From Agrobacterium fabrum str. C58 (GTDB taxonomy: Bacteria; Pseudomonadota; Alphaproteobacteria; Rhizobiales; Rhizobiaceae): 64,000 nt of DNA. The stretch spans positions 558,001 through 622,000 of the forward strand of contig NC_003063.2 in the NCBI RefSeq assembly GCF_000092025.1. Reading direction: 5' to 3'. Of the stretch, positions 48,898 to 58,295 are shown piece after piece; position 1 is the first letter of the stretch; each line of letters starts with the position of its first letter. The position numbers were made by a program, and so were the translations under genes. Below the pieces are notes generated by a model that searched no databases, was not told the DNA's origin, and worked only from the letters and a program-made list of their open reading frames with translations.

Positions 48898-51147
48898 ATG
48901 TCCGATTATGATAAAAGCGGTCTCACGGCCGAGTTTATCGACATCGATGCCGCGCTTGCGATTATCCGCCGGCAGTGGCGCGTCGTGCTTGCCGCAATCG
49001 CGGTGGCCGGGGCAATCGGCCTCGCTTTTGCCGCAACAGCCGTTCCGATCTATTCGGCCACGGCCACCCTGTTGATCGACCGCAACAACAGCCAGATTGT
49101 CGAACAGCTTTCGACGATCGGCGGCGTTGTGGAGGACGAGGCCTCCATTCTCAGCCAGGTCGAGGTGCTGCAATCGGAAACCATCGGGCTTGCCGTCGTC
49201 GACAGTCTCAAACTCACGGAAAACCAGGAATTCAGGGCAACACGCGCCTCGCTTCTGAGCTCGATTTTCGGCACGATCCGCTCGCTCGTCAACGTATCGC
49301 AATGGTTCTCGCCGACGAAAAAAGAAGCTGTCATCGACGATGGAACGCTGAAGCGATCCCTGTCGGATCGCCTGCTCAACGACCTCAGCGTCAAGCGCAT
49401 CGGCCGCACCTACGCGCTGGAACTCACCTATAACTCGACATCGCCGGTTCTAGCCGCGCAGATCGTCAATGCGGTGGCATCGGCCTATCTGCTGGATAAG
49501 CTGAATTCCAAATATGAAGCGACGCGGCGGGCCAGCGACTGGCTGTCCGACCGTATTGCCGAGTTGCGCCAGCGGGCACTCGATACCGATCTTGCCGTGC
49601 AGAAATTCCGGGCCGAACATAATCTGATCACGACCGGTAATAATGGCCTGCTTTCCGATCAGCAGCTGGCCGAATCCAACAGCGCCCTTATTCTGGCCCA
49701 GTCGGAAACGGCAAAGGCGCGGGCGCGGGTGCAGCGTATCGAGCACATTCTCGCAACCGACGATGTCGATGCTGTCGTTACCGATATTCTCGACAGTTCC
49801 GTCGCAAACGATCTGCGCAAGAAATACCTGGAATCCTCGAAGCTAGAGACGGAGATCACCAGACGGCTCGGCAGCAGCCATATTCAGGCCGTGCGACTGC
49901 GCAATGAAATGCAGGAATACCGGCGGTTGATGTTCCAGGAAATCAGCCGCATTGCACAGAGTTACAAAAGTGATCTCGAGGTTTCGGAGGCGAAGGAAAA
50001 ATCGCTTGCCGAGAGCGTCGCCAAAGCAACCGATATCAGCAATTCCGCCAGCGAAACACAGGTTCAGATGCGCGAATTACAGCGCGAGGCTGAAACCTAC
50101 AAGAACATGTATCAGACCTTCCTGCAGCGTTATCAGGAAGCGATGCAGCAGCAATCCTTCCCCGTGACGGAAGCGCGTGTGATTTCCAAGGCGATGCCGC
50201 CCTACATGCCAAGCAAACCAAACAAGCCAATGATTCTGGTTCTGTTTATGGTCATGGGCGCAGCGGCCGGCGGCGGCATCGCGATTTTCCGCGAATTCCG
50301 CGATCGGTTTTTCCGCACCGGCGACCAGGTTCGCGATGTGCTCGGGCTGGAGTTCCTCGGCAACACCCCGCTCATCCCGAACCAGCCCACGACAGAGGCT
50401 CAGGAAAACGGCCATCCCGGCCTGACGCGCCCCACCAGCGTCGCCCGATATGCGGTCGATCATCCGCTTTCCTCCTTTGCGGAAACGCTGCGCAGCACCA
50501 GACTGGCCATTGATCTCGGCATTCCCGCCAAGACCGGCGCGCGGATTGTCGGCGTTGTCTCGTCCTTGCCGAGCGAAGGAAAATCGACGATCTCGATCAA
50601 TCTCGCCCAGTTGCTGGCCGGACAGGGTGCGCGGGTTCTGTTGCTGGATGCGGATATCCGCAATCCCGGCGCCACGCGCGCCATGGCGCGTCACGCCGCA
50701 GAAGGCCTGCTCGAAGTCTTGCTGGAAGGTCGCAGCGTGCAGGATGTGCTGCTTCGCGACGAAAAGACCTACCTTGCTTTCCTGCCCACGGTGGTCAAAC
50801 AGCGCGTGCCTCATTCCTCCGAACTTTTGACTTCGGCGCAAATGCACAAGCTGCTGGCCGAAGCGAGCAGCGCTTTCGACTACATCATCGTCGACCTGCC
50901 GCCGCTCGGGCCGGTGGTGGATGCCCGTGCGATGGCGGGACGGATTGACGGTTTCATCTTCGTCACGGAATGGGGCAAAACCGCACGCAGGGCGGTACGC
51001 AACACCGTGGAGAACGAGGTCCACATCCGCAAGAAATGTCTCGGCGTCATCCTCAACAAGGTGGACACCGAAAAGCTGAAGCTCTATCGTGCCTATGGTT
51101 CCAGCGAATATTATCATTCGCGCTACACGCGATATTACCATGACTAG
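48898..51147 (+). CDS. EPS co-polymerase with BY-kinase domain (Wzz/GumC/ExoP family)
   Basis: The 749-residue protein has a Wzz domain with helices near residues 29-50 and 440-460 and a coiled-coil periplasmic loop between them. A cytoplasmic tyrosine kinase follows: Walker A SLPSEGKST near 555, A' VLLLDADIRNP, Walker B YIIVDLPPLGP, and a tyrosine cluster at the end (SSEYYHSRYTRYYHD). It sets chain length and drives export of the polymer by cycles of autophosphorylation. ATG 48898 is listed; TTG 48871 has a better ribosome site (GAGG, seven bases) and may be the true start. Confidence 0.93.
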   Translation: MSDYDKSGLTAEFIDIDAALAIIRRQWRVVLAAIAVAGAIGLAFAATAVPIYSATATLLIDRNNSQIVEQLSTIGGVVEDEASILSQVEVLQSETIGLAVVDSLKLTENQEFRATRASLLSSIFGTIRSLVNVSQWFSPTKKEAVIDDGTLKRSLSDRLLNDLSVKRIGRTYALELTYNSTSPVLAAQIVNAVASAYLLDKLNSKYEATRRASDWLSDRIAELRQRALDTDLAVQKFRAEHNLITTGNNGLLSDQQLAESNSALILAQSETAKARARVQRIEHILATDDVDAVVTDILDSSVANDLRKKYLESSKLETEITRRLGSSHIQAVRLRNEMQEYRRLMFQEISRIAQSYKSDLEVSEAKEKSLAESVAKATDISNSASETQVQMRELQREAETYKNMYQTFLQRYQEAMQQQSFPVTEARVISKAMPPYMPSKPNKPMILVLFMVMGAAAGGGIAIFREFRDRFFRTGDQVRDVLGLEFLGNTPLIPNQPTTEAQENGHPGLTRPTSVARYAVDHPLSSFAETLRSTRLAIDLGIPAKTGARIVGVVSSLPSEGKSTISINLAQLLAGQGARVLLLDADIRNPGATRAMARHAAEGLLEVLLEGRSVQDVLLRDEKTYLAFLPTVVKQRVPHSSELLTSAQMHKLLAEASSAFDYIIVDLPPLGPVVDARAMAGRIDGFIFVTEWGKTARRAVRNTVENEVHIRKKCLGVILNKVDTEKLKLYRAYGSSEYYHSRYTRYYHD

Positions 51148-51817
51148 GCGTGACGGCGTGATGCGCCTGCGGAAAGTCCTCGCGGTCGTGCCAGTGCTCG
51201 TCATTTCCGTTTTTGTGCTGTCCGTCGCGGCTGAGGCATTTTCGCAAAGCCGGCGCTTCTCCGACATTGTCGCAATGGCGAAAATCGCCGATGACAATAA
51301 CGGCCTCGCACCGGCTCTCCTTGCCGCAACGGTCCCTAAACTCAGCTCTGTCGTCACAGAAAAAATCTGCCGGTCGGATATCGTCAAGGCCGGGCTGCGG
51401 CTCATCCTCGCCGATCTCGATGCAAATGGTGCCGATCCAGCATCTGCTTCCGGCATGGCGCGGGTCGATTTTGCCGAGACCTTTATTCGCCATTCACTTT
51501 TTTGCCTGCCCGCAAATGGCGATGTCTGGCTGCGTCTTGCCATGGTCCGCTCCCTGCGCAACGCCTCGCCCATGGAAGTCGCCGTACTGATGAATTTTTC
51601 TCAGCTTTATGGACCCGCCGATGCCAATCTCATCCGCGGACGTTTCGTGATGTGGCAAAAATTTCAGAGGGATGCATTGCCCCAGGCCGTAGCGGCGCGC
51701 GATGCGGACACGGCCGTCGTCTGCGGCAAGGAAGGGGAAATCCTGCGATGGACCCTCGCCGCTGTCTGCCCGAAGCCGCCGCCGAGCGGCACGAAACGCC
51801 CGGCGACGCTGCCATGA
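51140..51817 (+). CDS. Unknown exported protein of the polysaccharide cluster
   Basis: The 225-residue protein has an N-terminal signal or anchor helix (about residues 12-31) and a helical mature part with several Cys (KICRSD, LFCLP, VVCGKEG, AVCPKPPP). No family is recognised. Its ATG overlaps the end of the co-polymerase gene by eight bases, so it is co-translated with it. The tail is Pro-rich. Its place between co-polymerase and polymerase suggests a periplasmic helper of polymer assembly, which is an inference. Confidence 0.7.
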   Translation: MTRRDGVMRLRKVLAVVPVLVISVFVLSVAAEAFSQSRRFSDIVAMAKIADDNNGLAPALLAATVPKLSSVVTEKICRSDIVKAGLRLILADLDANGADPASASGMARVDFAETFIRHSLFCLPANGDVWLRLAMVRSLRNASPMEVAVLMNFSQLYGPADANLIRGRFVMWQKFQRDALPQAVAARDADTAVVCGKEGEILRWTLAAVCPKPPPSGTKRPATLP

Positions 51818-51895
51818 TCCCACACGGTGAAAGGGCAAAGCTCCGCCCCTCTTTGGGGTTCAGCCACCACCAAATGTACCGGTAAAGCCGCCAGA

Positions 51896-53419
51896 ATGTC
51901 GCTCAACGAAGCCAGATCAGAACCTGTCTTTTCCTCGCAGCCGCAATCGATGGCATTTCAGAACTATGCCCGGTCGGTCGCGATCGTCTCATTCTGGGCA
52001 ATTTTTCTGCTGGCGCTGCTCAATCAGGGTGCCACGGACATCGAAAGCCGCATCGTTGTCACGGCTGCCATCTATCTGCTGCTGGTACCGGCGATCCTTA
52101 TGTTCGGACCGCCCAAGGCCGGTGCGGGCAAGGTGCTTCTTGCCGCCTGCTTTCTGTTGGGCGCGCTCATCGTGCAGATGCTGCTGCAAACATCGTCCAT
52201 GCCGGCAATGGCGCGTCCCAACCCGGCCTGGTCAACCGCCGCCATGTTCACGCAGATTGCGCCAGCCGCAACCATCTCGCTCACACCCGCGGATGACTGG
52301 CTCGGCCTCATGAGCGCAGCCCTGCCCTTCGGCGCCTTCATGACCGGCCTGGTGATTTTCAACACCGATGAACGCGCCGCCCAAACCCTGCGATGGTTCG
52401 CAATCGCCGGCGGCTGGCTGGCGCTGTTTTCAATCGTGCAATTCGCGCTTTTTCCCGACGCGCTCGGCTTCATCCAGAAACGCTTCTATCTCGGGAGCCT
52501 GACCGGTCTCTTCGTCAACCGCAATACCGCCGCGACCTTCTTCGGCCTCATCCTTCTTACCCTCGCCACGCTGCTGCACAAAAGCCTTCTGGCGCCAGAC
52601 TGGGCAATGGTGAAAGCACTCGTCGCCAATCGCCTGACCGTGCCGGCCGATCAGAAAAAACTGATACGCAAGTCGGTCTTTATCGGTGTACTCGCCGGCT
52701 TCTCCTTCATCGCTTTGATGCTGACGGGATCGCGTGCGGGCATAGCTTCCAGCCTCGCCGCACTGATTTTCCTGATCCTTTTGACCGTTTTCAATTCTGC
52801 TCCGAAAACCGGTCGCAACGGCGCCTCCAGCCGGCGCAAGCAGCGCGGGTCGAGACGTCGCGCCGCGCTCGTGATCGCTGTTGCCATCGCCCTGTTCGCG
52901 CTTTTCGCCAATCGGGTGGCAATACGCATGGAAACGCGTTTGGAAGACGACATGCGCTTCTGCTACATGCCCGGCATCGCGCGCGCCATCACCGACAATT
53001 GGCCGCTGGGATCAGGTCTTTCGAGCTTCGCCGAAATCTATGCCCCCTATCATGCCGCGCGATGTGGCGTGGACGCCGTCGTCACCCATGCCCACAATGT
53101 CTACGCCGAGGGCCTTTTGACGCTGGGCGCCGCTTTTCCGTTCTACGTGGCTTTTTTCGTGCTGGTCCAACTCACAATTTTCATTCGCGGGACCCGCAAG
53201 CGCAGGAATTATCGTTACGCATCTCATCTCGGCCTTGCGGCGCTGCTGCTTGTCCTGCTGCATTCGATCCTTGATTTTTCGCTGCAGATCCCCGGCTTCG
53301 CCATGGCTTACGCGGTTTTTCTCGCCCCCGTCATCACACTTTGCCTGAACCCGCCCGGGGTGGAGCGCGACGCGCGCAAAAGGCAGAGGCAATCTTCAGC
53401 CGTCGTGATTTCAGAATGA
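51896..53419 (+). CDS. Wzy-like polymerase / O-antigen ligase family protein
   Basis: The 507-residue protein has 10-12 membrane helices and one large loop. The Wzy_C signature parts are GLFVNRNTAATFFGLILL, ALMLTGSRAGI and, in the big periplasmic loop, WPLGSGLSSF with VTHAHNVYAEGLLTLG. It should link flipped repeat units into polymer, working with the flippase at 42.3 kb and the co-polymerase just upstream. A highly basic loop (RRKQRGSRRR) lies near residue 322. The start at ATG 51896 is chosen by length; its ribosome site is poor. Confidence 0.88.
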   Translation: MSLNEARSEPVFSSQPQSMAFQNYARSVAIVSFWAIFLLALLNQGATDIESRIVVTAAIYLLLVPAILMFGPPKAGAGKVLLAACFLLGALIVQMLLQTSSMPAMARPNPAWSTAAMFTQIAPAATISLTPADDWLGLMSAALPFGAFMTGLVIFNTDERAAQTLRWFAIAGGWLALFSIVQFALFPDALGFIQKRFYLGSLTGLFVNRNTAATFFGLILLTLATLLHKSLLAPDWAMVKALVANRLTVPADQKKLIRKSVFIGVLAGFSFIALMLTGSRAGIASSLAALIFLILLTVFNSAPKTGRNGASSRRKQRGSRRRAALVIAVAIALFALFANRVAIRMETRLEDDMRFCYMPGIARAITDNWPLGSGLSSFAEIYAPYHAARCGVDAVVTHAHNVYAEGLLTLGAAFPFYVAFFVLVQLTIFIRGTRKRRNYRYASHLGLAALLLVLLHSILDFSLQIPGFAMAYAVFLAPVITLCLNPPGVERDARKRQRQSSAVVISE

Positions 53420-53435
53420 GCGCAGGAATTTGAGC

Positions 53436-54650
53436 ATGCGGATATTGCAGATAACCTCGCTGTTTTCTCCGGACCGGGTGGGCGGTGCGGAAATATTCGT
53501 GGAAGACCTTGCGCGTGGGCTTGCCGATAAAGGTCACACCGTCGCGGTAGCCGCCATCTCCCGTGAACAACAGATGCCGGAACAACGCGATGGTTTTGCC
53601 ATTCATCGCCTCGGGCATACCACACCGTTCTTTATCGGCGACTGGCGCCAGCAACCGGAATGGAAACGAAAATATTACAAAATCGCCGTGCAACTGGACC
53701 CACGCCTCGTTCGCCGGCTTGCGCGCGTCATCGATGAGTTGCAGCCGGATGTGGTCAATACCCATTCGCTGTCGGAACTGACACCGTTGATCTGGCCGAT
53801 GATCCGCAAGCGCGGCATTCCCCTCGTCCACTCGCTGCATGATTTCACCAGCATGTGCACCAATGGTTCGCTGTTTCATGACGGGCATATCTGTGATGGC
53901 AGCAGCAAAAAATGCCGTGCCTTTTCCTATCTCCACCGGCGTTGCCAATGTTCGGTCGACGCCGTCGCCGGCGTTGGTCGCGATATCGTCGAGCGCCATG
54001 TGCGGGCCGGGTTTTTCACCCATGTACCTGAGAGCCGCCGTACCGTGATCTGGAACGCGATTTCACCGCCGGACGCGCCAAAACCGTGCACTGCCCGCGC
54101 GCCAGGCGCGCCAGTAGCGCCGCTGGTCTTCGGTTATCTGGGACGTATCGAGGCGGCGAAAGGAGCGGACCTGTTGATCGAGGCTTTACGGTTCCTGCCT
54201 TCACAAGGCTGGCGACTGGTCATGGCGGGCCGGGCGCCCGATGGTATCGAAGCTTATCAGCAAAAAACAGCCGGCCTCCCGGTCGAGTTTCCGGGTTATG
54301 TCGAGGCTAACAATTTCTTCGCCGGCATCGACTGCCTTATTGTCCCGCCTTTGTGGCCGGAAGCCTTCGGCCGCACCGTCGCCGAAGCCATTCTGCGCGG
54401 CGTGCCCGTCATCGGCGCCAATCTCGCCGGTGTTGCCGAACAGATCGGCCCGGAAAGACAGGAACGTCTTTTCGCACCGGGCAATGCCGCCGAACTCGCC
54501 GCACGCATGGCGGAAGCGATGCGCAATCCTGCCATGCTCACCGAAACGCCTGAAACGCGGGAACGAATTCGTCAGGGCGTCGCGCCCGAAGTAGTCGTCG
54601 CAGCTTACGAAAAGCTCTATTCGGATGTGCGCAGTAGCACTCAACCATAG
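53436..54650 (+). CDS. Glycosyltransferase family 4 protein
   Basis: The 404-residue protein starts MRILQITSLFSPDRVGGAEIF and has FGYLGRIEAAKGADLLIEAL plus the E-x7-E motif PEAFGRTVAEAILRGVPVIG. The N-terminal half holds HSLHDFTSMC and a Cys cluster (KKCRAFSYLHRRCQCS) that is also seen, in part, in the GT4 at 43955. AGGA eight bases before ATG 53436 supports the start. It follows the polymerase by 16 bases and meets the next GT4 gene head to tail from the other strand. Confidence 0.92.
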   Translation: MRILQITSLFSPDRVGGAEIFVEDLARGLADKGHTVAVAAISREQQMPEQRDGFAIHRLGHTTPFFIGDWRQQPEWKRKYYKIAVQLDPRLVRRLARVIDELQPDVVNTHSLSELTPLIWPMIRKRGIPLVHSLHDFTSMCTNGSLFHDGHICDGSSKKCRAFSYLHRRCQCSVDAVAGVGRDIVERHVRAGFFTHVPESRRTVIWNAISPPDAPKPCTARAPGAPVAPLVFGYLGRIEAAKGADLLIEALRFLPSQGWRLVMAGRAPDGIEAYQQKTAGLPVEFPGYVEANNFFAGIDCLIVPPLWPEAFGRTVAEAILRGVPVIGANLAGVAEQIGPERQERLFAPGNAAELAARMAEAMRNPAMLTETPETRERIRQGVAPEVVVAAYEKLYSDVRSSTQP

Positions 54651-54704
54651 GCCGGGTGCTGGGCCAGGAAGCTGCCTCTTCCTCTCCAACCGGAATCCCA
54701 ATCG

Positions 54705-55799
54705 TCAGGCCTCAGTCTGAAAAAGCCGTGCATAGCTTTCGGCCGCTTTCTGCCACGAATATAATTTGCGGTTTTCATAACCCGCCTGGCGAAGCTTCCC
54801 TGCCAGTTCGGGATTTTCCAAAAGTCGTTCGAGGGCCGCAACAAGGCTTTGGGCGTCGGTTGGATCGAACGTCAGCGCCCCCTCGCCGGCGATCTCCGGT
54901 GTGGCGGAGCGATTGGAGCACACGACCGGGCATCCAAGTTGCTGCGCCTCCAGCACCGGCAGGCAGAACCCTTCATAGGTGGAAGGGACGCAAAGGCAGG
55001 CGGCGTGGCGGTAAAGTTCGGCCAGTTGGCGGTCGTCTATGCCCGAAAGCCGGATCAGCCGGTCCTTCAGGTCCGGATCAACCAGCATGCCAGCGATTTC
55101 CTCCGCCTCGTCACGACCTACATGCACGATATGCAGGTCCGGCCATTTTTTGCCGATCATGGCAAAGGCTTTGCCGAGGAGAGCGAAATTCTTGTTCGAC
55201 GTCGCGTTTCCGACCGCCAATATGTAGCGACCGGCAATGGGGGAGGCCGTATCGACAGGATCGGGATCGACACTCAAAGTGCTGTCGGAATGAATGGTGA
55301 GGCTTTTGGTAGCAGCAGCGGGATAAAAGCGCGCCAGATCTTTCCGCGTCGCCTCGGACACGCAGACGACCCGGTTCGAGCCGGCCATCATCAGCCTGAA
55401 GATGAAATCGGTCGTCAGGGTCGCCCGCCAGCCAATCTGCTCCGGAATGGTCTTGAAATAGAGATCATGAACGAGGGTGAGGCGCCGTTTGCCGCCCAGA
55501 GGACTTCCAAATGGATCGACATTAAACAGCACATCGATGCCATGCCGGCGGCACAGCACAGGCAGCATGGCGGCCTGACGCAGCACGTCAAAAACCATGA
55601 TGCGCGGCCGCGGCGTCTCCATAAGCTCCAGCCGGCTGTCACGCAGGCTTTCCGGCAGCTGCTCCCTTGTCCATGGCGAGCGCAGAATATAGTCGTCGCC
55701 CGTCTGCTCAAGCAGCCGCTCCAGCAGGCTGAAGGTCACGCGCGCCACACCGGAGGCCTTGCCGCCATATTGGCTCGGCATGTTTACGAGAATGCGCAT
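54705..55799 (-). CDS. Glycosyltransferase family 4 protein
   Basis: The 364-residue protein starts MRILVNMPSQYGGKASGVARV and has RYILAVGNATSNKNFALLGKAF and the donor-site segment PSTYEGFCLPVLEAQQLGCPVV, in the style of mannosyltransferase-like GT4 enzymes (WbaZ/MtfB type). GAAGG six bases before ATG 55799 decides the start. It follows the GT4 gene at 55852-57000 by 52 bases on the same strand, so both are probably one transcript converging on the rightward arm. Confidence 0.92.
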   Translation of the reverse strand: MRILVNMPSQYGGKASGVARVTFSLLERLLEQTGDDYILRSPWTREQLPESLRDSRLELMETPRPRIMVFDVLRQAAMLPVLCRRHGIDVLFNVDPFGSPLGGKRRLTLVHDLYFKTIPEQIGWRATLTTDFIFRLMMAGSNRVVCVSEATRKDLARFYPAAATKSLTIHSDSTLSVDPDPVDTASPIAGRYILAVGNATSNKNFALLGKAFAMIGKKWPDLHIVHVGRDEAEEIAGMLVDPDLKDRLIRLSGIDDRQLAELYRHAACLCVPSTYEGFCLPVLEAQQLGCPVVCSNRSATPEIAGEGALTFDPTDAQSLVAALERLLENPELAGKLRQAGYENRKLYSWQKAAESYARLFQTEA

Positions 55800-55851
55800 T
55801 CTGGCCCTTCCGCCTGCCGGCATTGGCTACTTCTCTCAATCAGGGGCGAGA

Positions 55852-57000
55852 CTACGCGGCCTCTGTCAGCAATGCGGAGACGGATCGGCACGTCTCTTGC
55901 AACGAGAAACGGTCACTCACATCCTCCCGCCCGCTTTGTCCCAGCCTTTGCGCCAGAGCAGGATCAGACAGGATCGTACCAAGTGCCGCCGCCAGCGCCG
56001 ATGCATCCCCCGGCGGCACGAGAAGACCCGTTTCTCCGTCACGAATGATTTCAGTAACCCCGCCGCCACGCGTGGCGACGACGGGCCGCCCGCACATCAT
56101 CGCCTCGACAACCACCCGGCCGAAGGGTTCGGCAACGATCGAGGTATGGGCAACCACATCCATCGACGCCATTAGTTCCGGCACATCCGAACGGAAACCA
56201 AGGAAGCGGACGCGGCCATCCAGCCCCAGACGCGACGCCTGTTCGCGAATGCGCGCCTCGTAGGCTTCCTGTCCGAAAAGGGCACCACCGACGATGACGG
56301 CCTGCACACCCTCCATCGCGGCAAGAGCATCCAGAAACACATGCTGCCCCTTCCATTCGCTCAAACGGCCAAACAGGCCGACAAGCGGCTGCGGACCAAG
56401 GCCAAGCTCCGCTCGCAGCCGGGCAGCCATGCCAGCGTCGTGAAGTTTTGCTTTTGCAGGGTCGAAGCCGTTGTAAACGATGCGAACCTTATCCGCCTCG
56501 CCGCCGGCCTCGATAAACGCCCGGCCCGTTTCCTCAGAATTGACCGCCACCAGCCTGGCAAAAATGCGCGCAAATGCCAGCGAAGCCCGGCGGTTGGTGG
56601 CGCTGAAAGCCGTATCGGTGACGATGTCATGCAATATCCACACGAGCGGCCGACGGCTAAGCTTCGCCGCCAGAGCACAGACAAAAAGCGCCTTTTGCGA
56701 ATTGGCGCAGATCACATCAAAATGTTTCGCTTCCCGGCTCAATTGCCAGGCAACCGCCATCACATCAGCCGCTCCGCGCGCCAGCGCGCCGAAGGACGAG
56801 TTACGGCGGATCGACAGCATCTTCTCTCCGGCCGACAACATCACCGGCGGCCGCCCCGCCTCCGCCAGATCTTCCGCGGTGGCACCGCCACTGAGAAAAC
56901 AGGCACGCCAGGAATGCGGTCCAGCCTTGACGAGGTCCGCCAGGAAAAGCTCGGCACCGCCCTTCTCTCCGGTATGGCTGACAAAAAGAGCCGACGTCAT
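55852..57000 (-). CDS. Glycosyltransferase family 4 protein
   Basis: The 382-residue protein starts MTSALFVSHTGEKGGAELFL and shows PLVGLFGRLSEWKGQHVFLDAL and the E-x7-E motif AEPFGRVVVEAMMCGRPVVA, with ATRGGGVTEII after it. These are typical GT4 features. GGGGA six bases before ATG 57000 supports the start; an open extension reaches 57078. It is the fifth GT4 gene of the cluster and the first of the small leftward pair. Confidence 0.92.
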   Translation of the reverse strand: MTSALFVSHTGEKGGAELFLADLVKAGPHSWRACFLSGGATAEDLAEAGRPPVMLSAGEKMLSIRRNSSFGALARGAADVMAVAWQLSREAKHFDVICANSQKALFVCALAAKLSRRPLVWILHDIVTDTAFSATNRRASLAFARIFARLVAVNSEETGRAFIEAGGEADKVRIVYNGFDPAKAKLHDAGMAARLRAELGLGPQPLVGLFGRLSEWKGQHVFLDALAAMEGVQAVIVGGALFGQEAYEARIREQASRLGLDGRVRFLGFRSDVPELMASMDVVAHTSIVAEPFGRVVVEAMMCGRPVVATRGGGVTEIIRDGETGLLVPPGDASALAAALGTILSDPALAQRLGQSGREDVSDRFSLQETCRSVSALLTEAA

Positions 57001-57411
57001 CGCATTTCCCCTGCCGAATGCAGCCGCGCGCGGTGACTCTGCCCTGGATTGCGGGAATGAGAGGCCACCCCGTAACAAGAAATCACCCGGCGGGGAGCGG
57101 CGAAAATATTTTCAACGGAAACCGCACGAAATTGCACGTCGCTAGATAAAAACACCCGCATTCAGACCTTTATTCATAATAAAATTCAATACAACAAATA
57201 TAAAAGTCAAATATTCTATTTTTATATTTACGCCAAAACCCGATAACACTCAGCTGCGATCAGTTTCTTTACTGTTCGGCGTTTCGCTGCCTGTGTCTTT
57301 TCCCCGCCCTTCGAGACCGGCTTATCCTGCGGCCAGACCAGGAGAACGAACGATGACACCGCTCAAAGACAACTTATGCATATATATGGCGCGAACGGAA
57401 GAGGTGATGGC
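57001..57411. other. AT-rich gap upstream of the chimeric remnant
   Basis: This 411-base stretch has no convincing gene. Bases 57150-57250 are strikingly AT-rich, with short T and A runs. It probably carries the promoter of the leftward GT4 pair. It also borders the scar of phage-like and Wzy-like fragments, so it may be part of an old insertion or deletion edge. Confidence 0.45.
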
Positions 57412-57840
57412 ATGATCGGTGTAACGCTCGGTATCCGCCCGCAGAGCATCGGCATCACCGGCTTCGGCCTCGGCACTTTCTCCCTTGCGCGTCCTGCTGA
57501 CGGCCGGTCGGACGCCACGATCTTCGTGAACGGCGACAGCATCGCTCATGCCGAAGCGGGACCGTTTCAGCAATTTGCCATGATGCTCGGCGATCTGCAC
57601 GATGCGAAGGTGGTACTATACCGCTGGGCGGAGTGGGAGACGAACGCCGATGCCGGGCCGAAGGCCTATGCGGATCCAGTCACCCTGCGCACCGGCAAGG
57701 GAGCAACGCTGACGCTCTATCTCGCAACGCTGCCCGGCGGCATGGCGGGCTATATGGCAATAGCAGCAACAACCTGCATGAGCGGTGGGAGACGATCACT
57801 GGCGGTTTTCAGGGCATGTTCCAGCATCCTTTGGGCATAG
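57412..57840 (+). pseudogene. SGNH-hydrolase-like (phage-tail type) N-terminal fragment
   Basis: ATG 57412 has GAGG seven bases upstream and opens a 142-codon frame. The first 114 or so residues look like the start of a phage-tail-associated SGNH protein: TFSLARP, then FVNGDSIAHAEAG with the block I Gly-Asp-Ser, and LYRWAEWETNADAGPKAY. From about 57753 the frame runs out of phase through DNA whose other frame encodes a polysaccharide polymerase tail, so the last 28 residues are nonsense. The rest of the SGNH protein is missing. The phage link is a resemblance from memory. Confidence 0.5.
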
Positions 57841-58241
57841 GATTTACCGCTCGATATGAAGAGCTTGTACGTATCGCAAAGATCGGCACCCCCCATAACG
57901 GCTTCATGGCCACTGCCTACGCTTCCGGCCTGGGATTTTGCGTGATGAGCGCCTTTGCGCTGTTTTATGCAATTTTCCGGAAACGCAAGGTCGGCTTTTT
58001 CGTCTATTCGGCAATCGGGATCATCATCGGCTATCAGTTCGAGGAGCTGAATTTCAATCCCGTCTTCATGGCCCATGTGGGACTTGCCCTCGCCTATGCC
58101 GCCATCGATCTGGACTTCAGGCTTTTCCTGAAAAACACGATGATGCGGATGCTGGGAACGGTCTATGACGATCGTGACCGAGAGGAAAAAGGCATCATAG
58201 GTAATCCGGGTCTGGATGCCTTATTGTCCGATGGCAGATAA
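57753..58241 (+). pseudogene. C-terminal remnant of a Wzy/O-antigen-ligase-like gene
   Basis: From about 57753 a second plus-strand frame reads NNLHERWETITGGFQGMFQHPLGIGF and IGTPHNGFMATAYASGLGFCVMS, the Wzy_C loop with its PHNGF motif, then two hydrophobic helices and a charged tail. The first eight or so membrane helices are gone and no ribosome site precedes the fragment. It differs from the intact polymerase at 51.9 kb, so it is a relic of another polymerase or ligase rather than a simple duplicate. Confidence 0.65.
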
Positions 58242-58295
58242 CGGCGGAAAGACTCTCAGGTTTGTGGGCGTCTTATGCTCATTCCGGCACAGGCG

